Positions 25,968 through 36,823 of a DNA stretch of 64,000 bases are shown here, one piece after another. Position numbers and translations under genes: made by a program. The notes below the pieces were generated by a model, which saw only the letters and a list, made by a program, of their open reading frames with translations, did no database searches and was not told the DNA's origin. Origin of the DNA: Triplophysa rosa (lineage: Eukaryota; Chordata; Actinopteri; Cypriniformes; Nemacheilidae). The stretch is from assembly GCF_024868665.1 (NCBI RefSeq), contig NC_079905.1, positions 4,845,658 to 4,909,657 of the forward strand. The letters are read 5' to 3'. Position 1 is the stretch's first letter, and each line of letters begins with the position of its first letter.

Positions 25968-26856
25968 GCACAAATGCATGCATACATACGTACATAAATT
26001 GAATGATTACCTAACTGGTAAATCTGTAAATAATCTTTTGATAGGAGGAAAAAACAGCTACATTTGGCTACAGTTGAAAAGTCTGAAACAATAAATGTGT
26101 TTAATGCAGCCCTGAAGAACAAAAACAACTTGCCTTCAAACAAATTGTACTACAGCACAACATAAAAGCATAAATCAATGTCTCACAGAGTAGCAATGAT
26201 AAAGTGCATTCAACAGCTTATTTACACAGCATGCACGGTGAACCTGTTACTCTTCCTTCTGCATGTGTGTTTTTGTTGTGTTTTATGCATTATGAAAGAA
26301 AATCACAAGGGACAGATAGAGCCGTTCAGCTCTGTAATCCGCCTTTAAGCTGCGTTGCCATGGACACCTCAACGATTTCATGCAGCTGCCATGACAGCAG
26401 CCCACCTTCCCACAGACCACCATGTGTATATAATAAATATGAAACATTAAAAATGATTTCCAACACTTCAAATCCCCTAAGTCTATAGCAATACAAAAAT
26501 GCCAGTTTTAAAAATATTTGTTTAAACATGATACATGCTCATAAAAGCATTTCCTCCAGCTTTCTTTTATGGTAATTTCAATGCATATTAAAATGCTACA
26601 AGAATTAATTCTTTTTCTTAGTTGATTTGTAAGACTAAAAGAGCACCTCAGGTTATAAACCTTACTCAGTCCTGGCTCTGAGAAGATGCATTATAAATGA
26701 GAAATGTACTGTGAAACAAAAGCTTCAACTATCAGCTTTTAAAACTCAGACAGGTGTATCCAAAGAGATGAATTTCCATGACCTTTATATTAACATGAAA
26801 AAAGTCAACATTGTTGATTTTGTTTTTTTCTTTCATCATGCTACGAGCACTTACTG

Positions 26857-27246
26857 TAGTTCACCCAAATCAAAATTCGGTCATCATTTACTCACCCTCT
26901 AGTTGTTTCGAACCTGCATGAATTTCTTTGTTCGGTTGAACACAAAGAAAGATATTTGGAAGAATGTTAGCAACCGACAGTTCACATATTTATTATGAAA
27001 CATTTATTACCATAATAGGAAAAATTTAAATGGTGCCCCGAAAACTGTTTACTTTCATAAATTCCTCAAAATACCTTCTTTTGTGTTCGAAAGAATAAAA
27101 AAATACACAAAATATACTTTTTATATGGTAGTCAATGGTGCCTCAGAACTGTCAGTTGCTAACATTCTTTTTATTCAGGTTTGGAACAACTAGAGGGTGA
27201 GTAATTCATGACAGAATTTTCATTTTTGGGTGAACTATCCCTTTAA
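26857..27246. mobile_element. Cyprinid-type MITE, copy 3 (most complete)
   Basis: Left end AGTTCACCCAAATCAAAATT, right end AATTTTCATTTTTGGGTGAA then CTATCCCTTTAA. Inner inverted motifs GAAAGATATTTGGAAGAATG and complement-like TTCTTTTTATTC. Inserted 345 bp after the pentraxin stop codon. Confidence 0.85.
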
Positions 27247-27591
27247 GTTCTTTCATTACCCGCTCATGCTTGGAAGTGAACCAAAACATGAAACGAAGCG
27301 TTGACATCCTGAGTGCTTATCGATACGCAGCATGTCATTCTTAGACACATAAACTAATAAAGTGCTTAGTTAAATGCCGAAGGCCTATGTGAACCTTTCT
27401 GGAATCCTATTAGCCAACCTTTTAAATCTCTGCAACAGAGTCTTTCTATTCAGTCTTTCTATACAGACTTGCCCTCTGGATTCATAACTGTCCACCTGCT
27501 GAGCTGCAGGTAAGCAGAGGTAGATCTACTCAGTGGACTCAGTTGAAGCTGTGGACCATCTTTTGAGATGGAGTGAGCTGGCAGTAGATCC

Positions 27592-30500
27592 CTAATGACA
27601 AGGGTCAAATGGATATTTTGTAACACCCCCGTGGAGTTCCACCATGGACTCACTCCAGGTGACGACATCACCGGTGAGGTGGCTGGAGCAGGATGCTTGG
27701 TTGTAGATCTCGGCAGAAGTGAGCACACGTGACCACAGCTGCAGATCTGACATTTCGCCCACAAAAGACTGTGTGACGTCAAAACGTCCACCGAGAGTGT
27801 CCTGGTATTGGATAAAAGAAGGTCTTAAGTTAGTGTGTTTGTTTTGTTTATGTGATGCGGTAGTGTGTGATTCTGTGCGACATACCTGCTCCTGTCCAAG
27901 GATAAAGACTGAATGCCAAGGAGAAAGATTCTCCCCAGAGCCCCTTTTCACACCATCCTGATAAGCCTCCCACGTGCCCTCACGTGTGGACCACGTTACA
28001 CAGAGGTGGTGCCACTTACTGTCCGTCAGAGAAAGAGGAAGAGTGACAGCCTGAAAGAGGGAACAGACTGACTTTAAATCAATCGGATTATTTTAATATC
28101 CCATTTACACAGACATGCCATTTAAATATTGTTGCTGTCCCTCCGAATGTCCAAATTTGCTGTTTTTCAGGAAGTAGAAAAAATACTGTACTGTTTAAAT
28201 GATTAACTGTGTTGTCAAAGTTGACAAGCCTTTTTCAAATACGTTTTATTGGTTAGATTTGTGCGAAAACCCAGTAACAAACATAAAGGGTGACTGATAA
28301 TTATGATTTATGGCAAAAAAAATAAAAAACACTAAATATGGAGATACAAGGCTCAGAAGGACAGCAGCGATAATAAACAAACAGCAAAATAATCATTTTT
28401 AAGGATTAAGTGGTCAAGTGGTAAACTTTACAGCTAAGTACAAAAGTGTGTAAATATGCTTCCTGGAGGTTTGTTGCTGTAAAAAAAATCTCGTAAAAAC
28501 AGTAAAATACAGTAAAAACAGTTATTTTGGCACGTAAAAGTACATGTTTATCATGTTTTCGGTGTTTTCCGTAATTTTAAGTTTTTTTTACCGTATTTTA
28601 AAAATCTGTGAATGAAAAATCTGTAAAAACACTAAAACTACAGGTTTTTACATTGTTACATTACATTGTAATTTTACAGCATTTTACTGTTATTTTACAA
28701 CAGTTTCAACCCAAGGTTGGGTCAGATTTCACTTTCTTGTAGCCAGGCTGATGGCAAACTAATATTATTTTATGCAATACATAGAGTGTATGTTTATAAA
28801 TAACCTGACACATTCGTTTAATCAATCGGTGCAAAAACATCCGTCCGAACAATTACATTACATCTGTATAGTATGACCTGGTAAAATAATAGTCTAACTG
28901 TAGCAATTTCAACATCAGTGCCTTTTAGTTTTAGCAGCATAAAAATGTTTAACTGCATGTAAACAGTAGCTGAGAGTCAATATCTGTCCTGCTATGGTAT
29001 AACAAAGAACAGTAGTATGTATTTACACGTCACCTAAGATAAGCCATTAACTAATTGGGCAGGATGATGCAAATGGATGGGACCCAAGAGGAAGTGACAG
29101 CTTTTCAGATCGCTGTAAGGACGGGACATGGGCGTCATTAGGGTAAGTCTGGTGACCCCTTATTTTTGTTACAGGCCAAGAGTCTTTATTATGAGCACTA
29201 ACCACAAAAATGCATAGAATTACTATCATTGCTACTGTATAATAATCAAATCAAACACATTGCATTGTTAATACTACTTATAGATGTGCTGAATATAGGG
29301 ATCAAAATCTTTTGTGGAGTTACGCAATACAACACATATAATTTCTGTACCTTGTCATTGACTAGGAGTTCCATGGGATTGTTGCCCCACTCAATAAGGA
29401 CGAGCTCGTTGGCTTGTCCTGAGACAGAGTAGGAAAATGGAGTCCCGATCCCAGGTCCCGAGCCTCCTTTGAGCCAAAGACAGACTGTCAGAGCGAAGAT
29501 CTCGTTCAAAAGTGTGCGTTTGATTCGGCCGTACATATAGTTGGTGCGCATTGGGAAGCCAATCTGAAAGGCATCGGGATTCTTGGGCTTCTTGATTGAG
29601 CCTGTTAAGGGTCATGACAAAGAACTCAGAAGTTAGTGCTATTGGTGATTTGGAAAAATGTATATTATATTTTCTCAGCCACTAATTTACAAAAACTTTC
29701 ATTTCTTGTGCTTGGAAGAATGCTTTTAACCAAACAGTTCTTGGCCACCATTGACTACCATAGTATGAAAAATGGCAATGGTGGTCAGAACTGTTTGTTT
29801 TCCTACATTCTTCAAAATATCTTCTTTTCTGCTCATCAGAACAAAGAAATTTATGGATTGGAACACTTTGGGGGTGAATAAATAAAGACAGAATTTTCAT
29901 TTTTGGGTGATCTGTCCCTTTAAAGCTATCAAACTCATATTTTTTTTGTAGGACACATCACCTGCTTCTGGAGTCTTGTGAAGATTGCTAAGCACCGTTT
30001 CTAGCTTGCTGTGGGTTCCACGCACTGGTGCTCTTGAGCCTGTTGGTTTGTATGGGATTTGTTGATAGTGGTCTTCGCTGCCATGGTGTCCATCGTCATG
30101 GTGACCGTTGCTTTGATGCACATCATCGTGATGACCGTTGTCATGATGGCTGTCATCATGGTGATCATCATGATGGTCATCATGGCTGTTATGATGGTTG
30201 TCATGGTGATCGTCATGGCCAGCCTGATGGTTGTCATGGTGATCGTTGTGGTGGTCGCTGTGGCGTTCGTTGTGGTAATTGTAATGATGGTTATAATTGT
30301 GAGTGGGGTGATGGTCTTCGTGATGGTTTGCATGGTGGGTATCATGGTGATCATCGTGATGGTTGCTGTGGGGATTATTACGGTGGTCATCATGTCCATG
30401 ATGGCTGTCGTGGTGACCAGTGTTGTGGTGACTGTCATGGTGGTGGTGGAGCTGTTCTTCAAGTGCGTTGATTTTGCGTTGCAGAAGATCTTTCAATGAA

Positions 30501-32471
30501 CTGGAGTAGGAGCTGGAAGAATTTCTTGTCTGTGAAAATAGGGATAAAGAAAAAGAGAAAAGATGATTGTGGAGGGATACAAACTAAAAGAAACATTAAA
30601 ATTCAGATAAACATTATGACATTACAGCCCTCATTTTCAATGTCGCCCTCTTTCCTTCAAATAGGCTAGTTGCAGCAAATCCAGCTTTACACAACACCAT
30701 ATCAGTCTGTGCTTAATGGCTCAATGCAGATGGGACTAATTGGTGGTGGCAGCATCTAGCACATCGCAAAGCTCTGTCACCAGCATGCTGTGTGTGCACT
30801 TCCTCTCAGAGACAATGGCTTTTCTAATAATTCCCATCACTTTACAACAGAGACTAAATGCCTGACTGAGTTCTTCTTTTTATTATTTAGCAGTTTGAGT
30901 AGTTTTATTAATATTTTCAATTCAAATTCATTATTTTCTTTTCAGTTTTTATTAATTTTATGTATATTTTTAGATAATTTGTTATGTGCTTTTGTCATCT
31001 TATTTTTTTATCCTACCAAAGTTACTATTATTATTATTATTAGCTTATAGTTTTAATAATTCTTTTGAAATCGAGTTTTTATATACATTTTATTTATATT
31101 TTAGCTATGTTTTATGTGTCATCAAATTTTAAACTTTATTTATTTAATTTTATTAATTTTCTACTCTATTTTCTACTCTATTCTATTTTATATTTTCTAT
31201 ATTCTATTGTATTTTCTATTTTCTAATTTCTAATTTCTATATTCTATTCTATTCTATTCTATTCTATTCGTTCCTCAACTTATTTTAGTGCATTGCTATT
31301 TTGCAAATAATATTTAGGCCTATATTTCCTATATTTTACTTAACAGAAATATTTTAATAATATGCATTAGTTACCAATAAAAACCCTTCACCCTACATGA
31401 TCTTTCAAAAGGAGAGATCTGTCTAATTACATAAGCCAACGTGCCAGGTCTGGCACGAGAGACCACCAAAGTTTTTGATACAGAGCAAGAAATGAGCTTA
31501 TGTTATGCTGAGAAGTTATCCTGAATATATTCACCTGTAACATGCAAAACAACCCCTAAAAGACAAAATCCAAAAGGTGTGGAGAAATACTCTGTATTGC
31601 CATATCCAATATGCAAAAGATGAAATTAAAGGACAGAAGTTTTAAACCCTCCCACCTGCAGATTTTCCAGCCTCTCCTTCAAAGCCTGCAGAGTCCTTCC
31701 TGTTTGTTCAGGTGAGAAGCCTCCGTGTGTGCCTAGGTATGGAGATTTGCCTCTATGATGGTCATTGCGATGCCCATTTAGAGGGAAGTGTGGATCAGCA
31801 TGGTGGCTGTCATAGAGGTGTGAGGAATGATGGGAGTTGTGGTTCGATGGGCTGTTATGGTTGTCATCATGGTGCCCTCTTCCAAAGCTCTCACAGAGGG
31901 TCAGTTTTGCTGTCAGTTCCCGAATGGTCTCTCGCTGATCCAGGATGGTTTCCTTCTGTCGTACAAGGCTCTCCCTCAGGTGAAGGATGGTTGCTTTGGC
32001 CTCATCGGATATGCCATGTCGGCTACTACTACTGGTGTGACTATTTGGCATTCCGCTAACTGGCCCATGATGTCCATTCCCGTGGCCATTGCTGTTGGGC
32101 CCATGTCCATTCCCCTGGCCATTGCTGTTGGGCCCATGTCCATTCCCGTGGCCATTGCTGTTGGGCCCATGTCCATTCCCGTGCCCATTGCTGTTGGGCC
32201 CATGTCCATTCCCGTGCCCATTGCTGTTGGGCCCATGTCCATTCCCGTGCCCATTGCTACTGGGTCCATGGGAAGCCCCAGCCGGTGTGAAACAGCTCGG
32301 GTCTGTATCTGCAGGGATGGGGATGCAAACAAGTTTGGGTTGTGTTCCCCAGTCGTATTCCAAACCTGGCATGCTACTAACTGTGATGGAGGGCAAAAAG
32401 GATAGAAGGAGAAGAGGAAATAAAGAGAGAGGGGGATGATACAGTTCATGAAAAATCCCTCTCCCATACAT
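27592..32471 (-). CDS. nptx1l: Neuronal pentraxin (NPTX1-like) with large His-rich insertions
   Basis: Five coding exons: 32471-31656, 30529-29962, 29601-29351, 28050-27886 and 27801-27592; phases close, giving about 669 aa (human NPTX1 is about 432). Exon 1 encodes a signal peptide (LSLFPLLLLSFLPS), a CIPIPADTDPSC segment, an 11-residue repeat array, and the family coiled coil RQKETILDQRETIRELTAKL. Exon 2 encodes SLKDLLQRKINALEEQL followed by a 128-residue His/Asp/Asn block. Exons 3-5 form the pentraxin domain: MRTNYMYGRIKRT, GIGTPFSYSVSGQANELVL, IEWGNNPMELLVNDK, the signature HLCVTW, and GGRFDVTQSFVGEM. Neuronal pentraxins are secreted, multimerise through coiled coils and cluster AMPA receptors; the calcium-binding lectin-like fold is family knowledge. 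The ATG at 32471 was chosen because it sits just before the signal peptide; in-frame upstream ATGs reach 32543. The C-terminal half fits NPTX1 better than NPTX2 or NPTXR; the paralogue symbol is tentative. Confidence 0.9.
28470..28707. mobile_element. Palindromic MITE (GTAAAAACAGT type)
   Basis: The left half has repeated GTAAAAACAGTAAAATACAG and the right half its complement, ending CAGCATTTTACTGTTATTTT. It lies in the pentraxin intron between exons 3 and 4. Confidence 0.65.
29690..29923. mobile_element. Cyprinid-type MITE, copy 4 (truncated at left)
   Basis: Right end AATTTTCATTTTTGGGTGAT then CTGTCCCTTTAA; inner pair ACCATTGACTACCATAGTAT / ATGGTGGTCAGAACTG. It ends only 38 bp downstream of the pentraxin exon 2 donor. 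Confidence 0.75.
30065..30448 (-). repeat. His-rich coding low-complexity block in neuronal pentraxin exon 2
   Basis: 128 codons, with about 53 His by hand count and the rest mostly Asp, Asn, Ser and Gly in HDDHH/HDNHH-like runs. It sits directly after the heptad segment KDLLQRKINALEEQL and before the linker leading into the pentraxin domain. The DNA is an imperfect array of CAT/CAC and GAT/GAC codons, so it probably grew by slippage. Its opposite strand reads as a long Val/Met-rich hydrophobic frame, which is an artefact of the repeat. Confidence 0.9.
31165..31270. repeat. Imperfect (TTCTA)n tract
   Basis: Pentanucleotide array within an AT-rich pentraxin intron, clean at 31240-31268. Confidence 0.8.
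32061..32270 (-). repeat. 33-bp coding minisatellite in neuronal pentraxin exon 1
   Basis: About six units of exactly 33 bp (starts at 32097, 32130, 32163, 32196, 32229 and 32262, plus a leading copy with a 3-bp insertion). The encoded unit is HGPNSNGHGNG. It lies between the N-terminal Cys pair and the first coiled coil, at about residues 68-137. Because the unit is a multiple of three, copy number can vary without frameshift. Confidence 0.92.
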
Positions 32472-35237
32472 GTGTTCTGTGAAAGGCAGCAACATATTGG
32501 CTTGATTTGTGGGTTTGACCATAATGAAATTCCTTTGCACCATGAAAAGAGGTCATGGGAGAAGAATAAATGCATTTAGGAATCCATGACGAATGTCCAA
32601 ATATTTCATTGTTTACTTTTTTGAAGTGCAGTTACAGTAAGGGTCCACTGCGGTTTCTTTCAACGGTTATAAATCCATCAGATGCAGGACTTTCGCATTT
32701 CAGCGTCCAGATGCACATTTCATCTTTACCACACAACAGAGGAGGAGTGGTAGAAGTGATTGACCATTCTCTGCCCCCAGGTTAATGAGGTCTTTGGCAC
32801 ACAGGCTCTCCAGAGTTTAGCAGGTTAAAAGTAATCCTTTAACTTCTGGATTTGGTTAGGCCACGGTGCATTCCTGCAGATTAGAGACATTTAGATTTCA
32901 GTCATGATGAAGCCTCGTCCCCTAAAATCTAGACATAACTACAACATTCGAATACATCGATGTGTGGATTAAAAGGGGCAGCAGGTGCATCATTCATTTG
33001 TTGAATATATGATGGATATAATATATAGAGTTACTTGGTAAACCATGGTAGCTATCATTTTACCATGTTATGGAGATACATTTTACAATACATTATCTGA
33101 GAATAAAAGTCTTCAGAATAAGAAAATGTGGGTAACAATATAACAAGTGTCAACAAAGTGTTGTTTGTTAGTATTAAACTGTAAAAAGAATTTGCCATAA
33201 TGTTTTTGTTTTCCACATATGTTATTGATTTTTTACAGCGGTTTAAAATGAATAGTTATGTCCTGGAAGAAAATGACCAGTATTGTTTCGATTTTTTAAC
33301 TGTGTAGATGTTTCAAGCTCAATAAAACATGTTATATGACTAGCATTAAAATAATCACATACAGTATGCAGGCCATTGGCTTGAACAAGTAAAATCAGGC
33401 CATACTAAGATTTGTTCACCATAGGTCAACATGAAAACACATGTTCACATGAGGTACTGTGTTCTGACATCAAATTAAATTCTATTAACACCTGTTCCAC
33501 TTAGTACAAATGTTTTATGTATATAAAAACCAAAAACAAATACACATGCTGACAAAAAAATTCTAAGGGTGACTATATAGACTGCAAAGTGACTACACCA
33601 CCATTGACCCATTACTGCAAGCATCTCTTGTAAGACTGAAGAATTTGTATCAATTTAAACAAAATCTAATGTGAACAGTGTATAAAAATAAAACACACAA
33701 CGCATATATAGCCATCAACAAAGGCCTGATATATTCATATACTGCAGCTTCATTTAAATATCACAAGCTCATTATACAGTTTCAAAAATCTTTACTGTCG
33801 CCATTAAGAAAACATGGTTATGAAATTAAAAGCACATCTACTCTTCTATTCTCTATTAGTTTGCTTAAAACAAGCTGTTTACTCTCATATTCTCATAACA
33901 TTTGCAAAGGAGCATGTCCACAGTGCTAAACTGAGCAAACATTTTGTAAATTCTTCAATTAAGCTAAACTCTAAATGACACTAAAACACAAGCATGAATG
34001 TAAACCATACCAGTCGACCAGCTCCATAAGAAATCGATTATATAGGAAGAAAAAAGAAATACATGCAGCCGTGTCATTCCAAACACACTGATCAGATTGA
34101 GAGGGATTTGCTTTAGGGAGGATAATTTTAACTCTCTCCACCCCCCGTGCCCTCCCATTACTTATGAGCCTTCTTTTCATTCTGCCGGTTTTCAGGGGTT
34201 TAATGTGTAAAAATGGTCCTCAAAATGCATTTGCCTCAGGTTGGCATTTACCGAGAATGGTCAGTGGGTCAAACTTATGCAATTTATAAGTAGGGTACAA
34301 CAGGCTCAGATATTTAACATTTCTGCACTGATTTTGATGGGTGGAATTCTACTGTGTAGATTTAAAGAAACTGTATAGAAATGAGATTTTAAAGAACTTT
34401 GCAATGATGGCCATCCAAACTTTGAATGTCTTCCAGTGTTCTAACTAAAATGAAACAATATCAAACCTATAATACTTAGAGATTTAAATAAGATTGATAC
34501 AGGACAGAAGCCACAGCTTTCAAATGTTGTTTTGTCTATTATTAATTATAAATGTTAACAATAAATCCTTTATATTTCATTTCTAGGCTTTCCTCGCTGT
34601 AATTTCTGCACTAGTGGAACCCAAATTACTTGCAAAAATAATGATTCTTTCCAAAGAATTTAGCAAAACATTTTGGTGAGCTTTTCCCAGCTTTTCATCA
34701 TATTAAAAGTATATGTGTATTGATATTTTTGACCTAACTACTATGGTGGTTTCTCTATTATAGTATTGAGTTTCTTATATGAATTAATACATTTAAGTTA
34801 GTTATAGGTTTCATACACTTCTCTGATATAGCAAAGGCTATGGGCCTCATGGGTTGAGCACCAAGCAGCACCATTAGGCATCTGCTTAGCATTACACATA
34901 CACATACACTTTGTAGACACATACAACACATACACTTTGTAGACATTAGTTGGTTCAAGCATAGTTCAAGTATATGTTTTGCAACACGAAAGTAGACCGT
35001 AGTCTGTGCATTGCTATAATTTATTGCACAAAGTCACGAACACTGATGTGTTCAGTATTAGCTTGTTTGAACAGTAATCTTTTTGGGTTGCACAGTATCC
35101 ATTTAACCATTAGCTCATTGTAATAAAAACTACATTAAGCAAGAAAGGTTCTAGTAAATTACAATATGATATACATTTGCAAGCTAAAAGTAAATGTATA
35201 AGTAAGGAGGCTTTTAGTAAATAACAATATGATATAG

Positions 35238-35364
35238 TGAAAGTGAAAGTGACCTATTAGTCAGATATGGTGACCCATACCCGAAATGTGACCTCTGCAT
35301 TTAACCCATCCATAGTGAACACACGCACAGCAAGTGGTGAACACACGTACACCCGGAGCAGTGT
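35238..35364 (-). mobile_element. 3' fragment of tRNA-derived SINE
   Basis: Inverted copy of the 3' part of the SINE at 44285-44560: both share GGTATGGGTCACCATATCTG, the AAATGCAGAGGTCACATTTC block and the GTGTTCACTACTTGCTGTGC-like block. Confidence 0.75.
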
Positions 35365-36430
35365 ATAAATATAACAATAGTTTAATATAAATAACAATAT
35401 GATATACTGTACATCTGCCTGCTAAGTTGGAACTTTAAAAGGGTTTTGCCACGGTTAAGTCCTAGTATAGTGAACCTGACATATAACTGTGGCAGGTTAA
35501 GACCTGATTAAGATATAATGGTGGCGACTCAGAAAGAGGATGGACTAATAAAAAAGGTGATATCATGTGAAACCTGATTGGTAGAAGGTGATGTCAGGCG
35601 AGACATGATTGGTTAACACTGTGAAAAACAACTTGAGGTTACTGTATAAAAGATGGAGTCAGATATGTATTCGTTGGACATCTGCAGATGAACTCTGTGT
35701 GTCTCACTTTGCTTGCTCGAGCAAATAAAGATTGAAACTCTTGAAACCTGGCTTCTTGGTCTTCGTGATTTCTTTCTACATTGGGCGATCGATTTTGACA
35801 TGACACAGGTGAATGGCTTCTGCTGCCAGGGTTGTGCAATCATCCACTTACAGATGTAATTGAGCCTTAACTAACAGCTTCTTCCTGATAAATCTGTAGG
35901 TCACGCTGTGCTCTTATGACGTTCTCACAACATTTGGCTAAACCTACAGTATGGTGAAGAGAAGTCTGATGCTTACACTGTAAAAAAATGCTAAAAGTTT
36001 TTCCATTACTTTAAATCTGCAAAATTATTCAACCAAATGCAATTAGATTTTTTAAGTCAATTAAACTGATGTGACTTGAAAAAAGCCAATTTTGATTAAA
36101 CCTAAACTTTGAACTAAAGTTGAATTACTGTAGGTGGAACTTCTAACAGTGCACACATTTGGAGTCAGAAATGACAATCTTTTCTCTATTCCATATCCCA
36201 GTCCAAAACTGAAAGCTCTGTTGGCAGTTATCTCTTTATCTCTTTTTCTACTGTGCGTCAGGACAAAGCTTAATACGTTCACACTCGGATGACTGTCTGC
36301 ACATGCGGAGGAAGTGAGGCATTATGGATGCTGGTACAAAGTATATGTGTTTTTCACACAGAACATCAAGAAAAATTGTTGCATCTACTGATTGTATCAA
36401 CTTGGGTACTCATCTAGAATGTGTTAAACT

Positions 36431-36480
36431 GTAGCTCAACAGCGAGAGCAGGCTAGCGGCAAAGGTCGTGGGTTGAAATC
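36431..36480 (+). mobile_element. 5' fragment of tRNA-derived SINE
   Basis: GTAGCTCAACAGCGAGAGCA and AAGGTCGTGGGTTGAAATC keep the A-box and B-box layout of a tRNA-like head, similar to the element at 57678. It lacks the tail. Confidence 0.6.
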
Positions 36481-36804
36481 AAAATTCAAATGCTTGAATA
36501 TACTAATTTTGGGAATAAACTGCCATAATGACAAAAGATGTTAAAATTAAAGTAAAATACACTCAAGAGTCTCACCTTTACATTAGTCAGTGAGTTATGC
36601 TAATTCATTTATGCAACAGCGCTGCTAGTGGTAAGATTTTAACAGACGGTAATTTTCATAAAGAATCACAGTTCAATAACAAATTGAACAGTAATACAAA
36701 ACTAGGAATAGAAAAACATAGAATGTTATAGTATATCTTATTTACATTGAACATCCGAATATGAGGTGTGCACAGACATGTTGGTGGTCCGGGGGACTTC
36801 TGGT

Positions 36805-36823
36805 GGCGCCACCTGCTGGCCAG
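36805..36823 (-). promoter_or_regulatory. Strong candidate CTCF motif
   Basis: Minus strand reads CTGGCCAGCAGGTGGCGCC, very close to the long CTCF consensus as I remember it. It lies in the pentraxin-cacng6 spacer. Motif evidence only. Confidence 0.5.

Noticed and set aside
30059..30499. Long plus-strand frame, Val/Met/Ile-rich, looking like a membrane protein
   Set aside because: It is the exact antisense of the His/Asp codon repeat in pentraxin exon 2; the hydrophobicity follows from complementing CAT/GAT codons.
31976..32439. Frames on both strands with repeated MGP/GMDMGPTA or PFPWPLLLGPC units
   Set aside because: Shadows of the 33-bp coding minisatellite; only the frame joined to the coiled coil and pentraxin domain is conserved.
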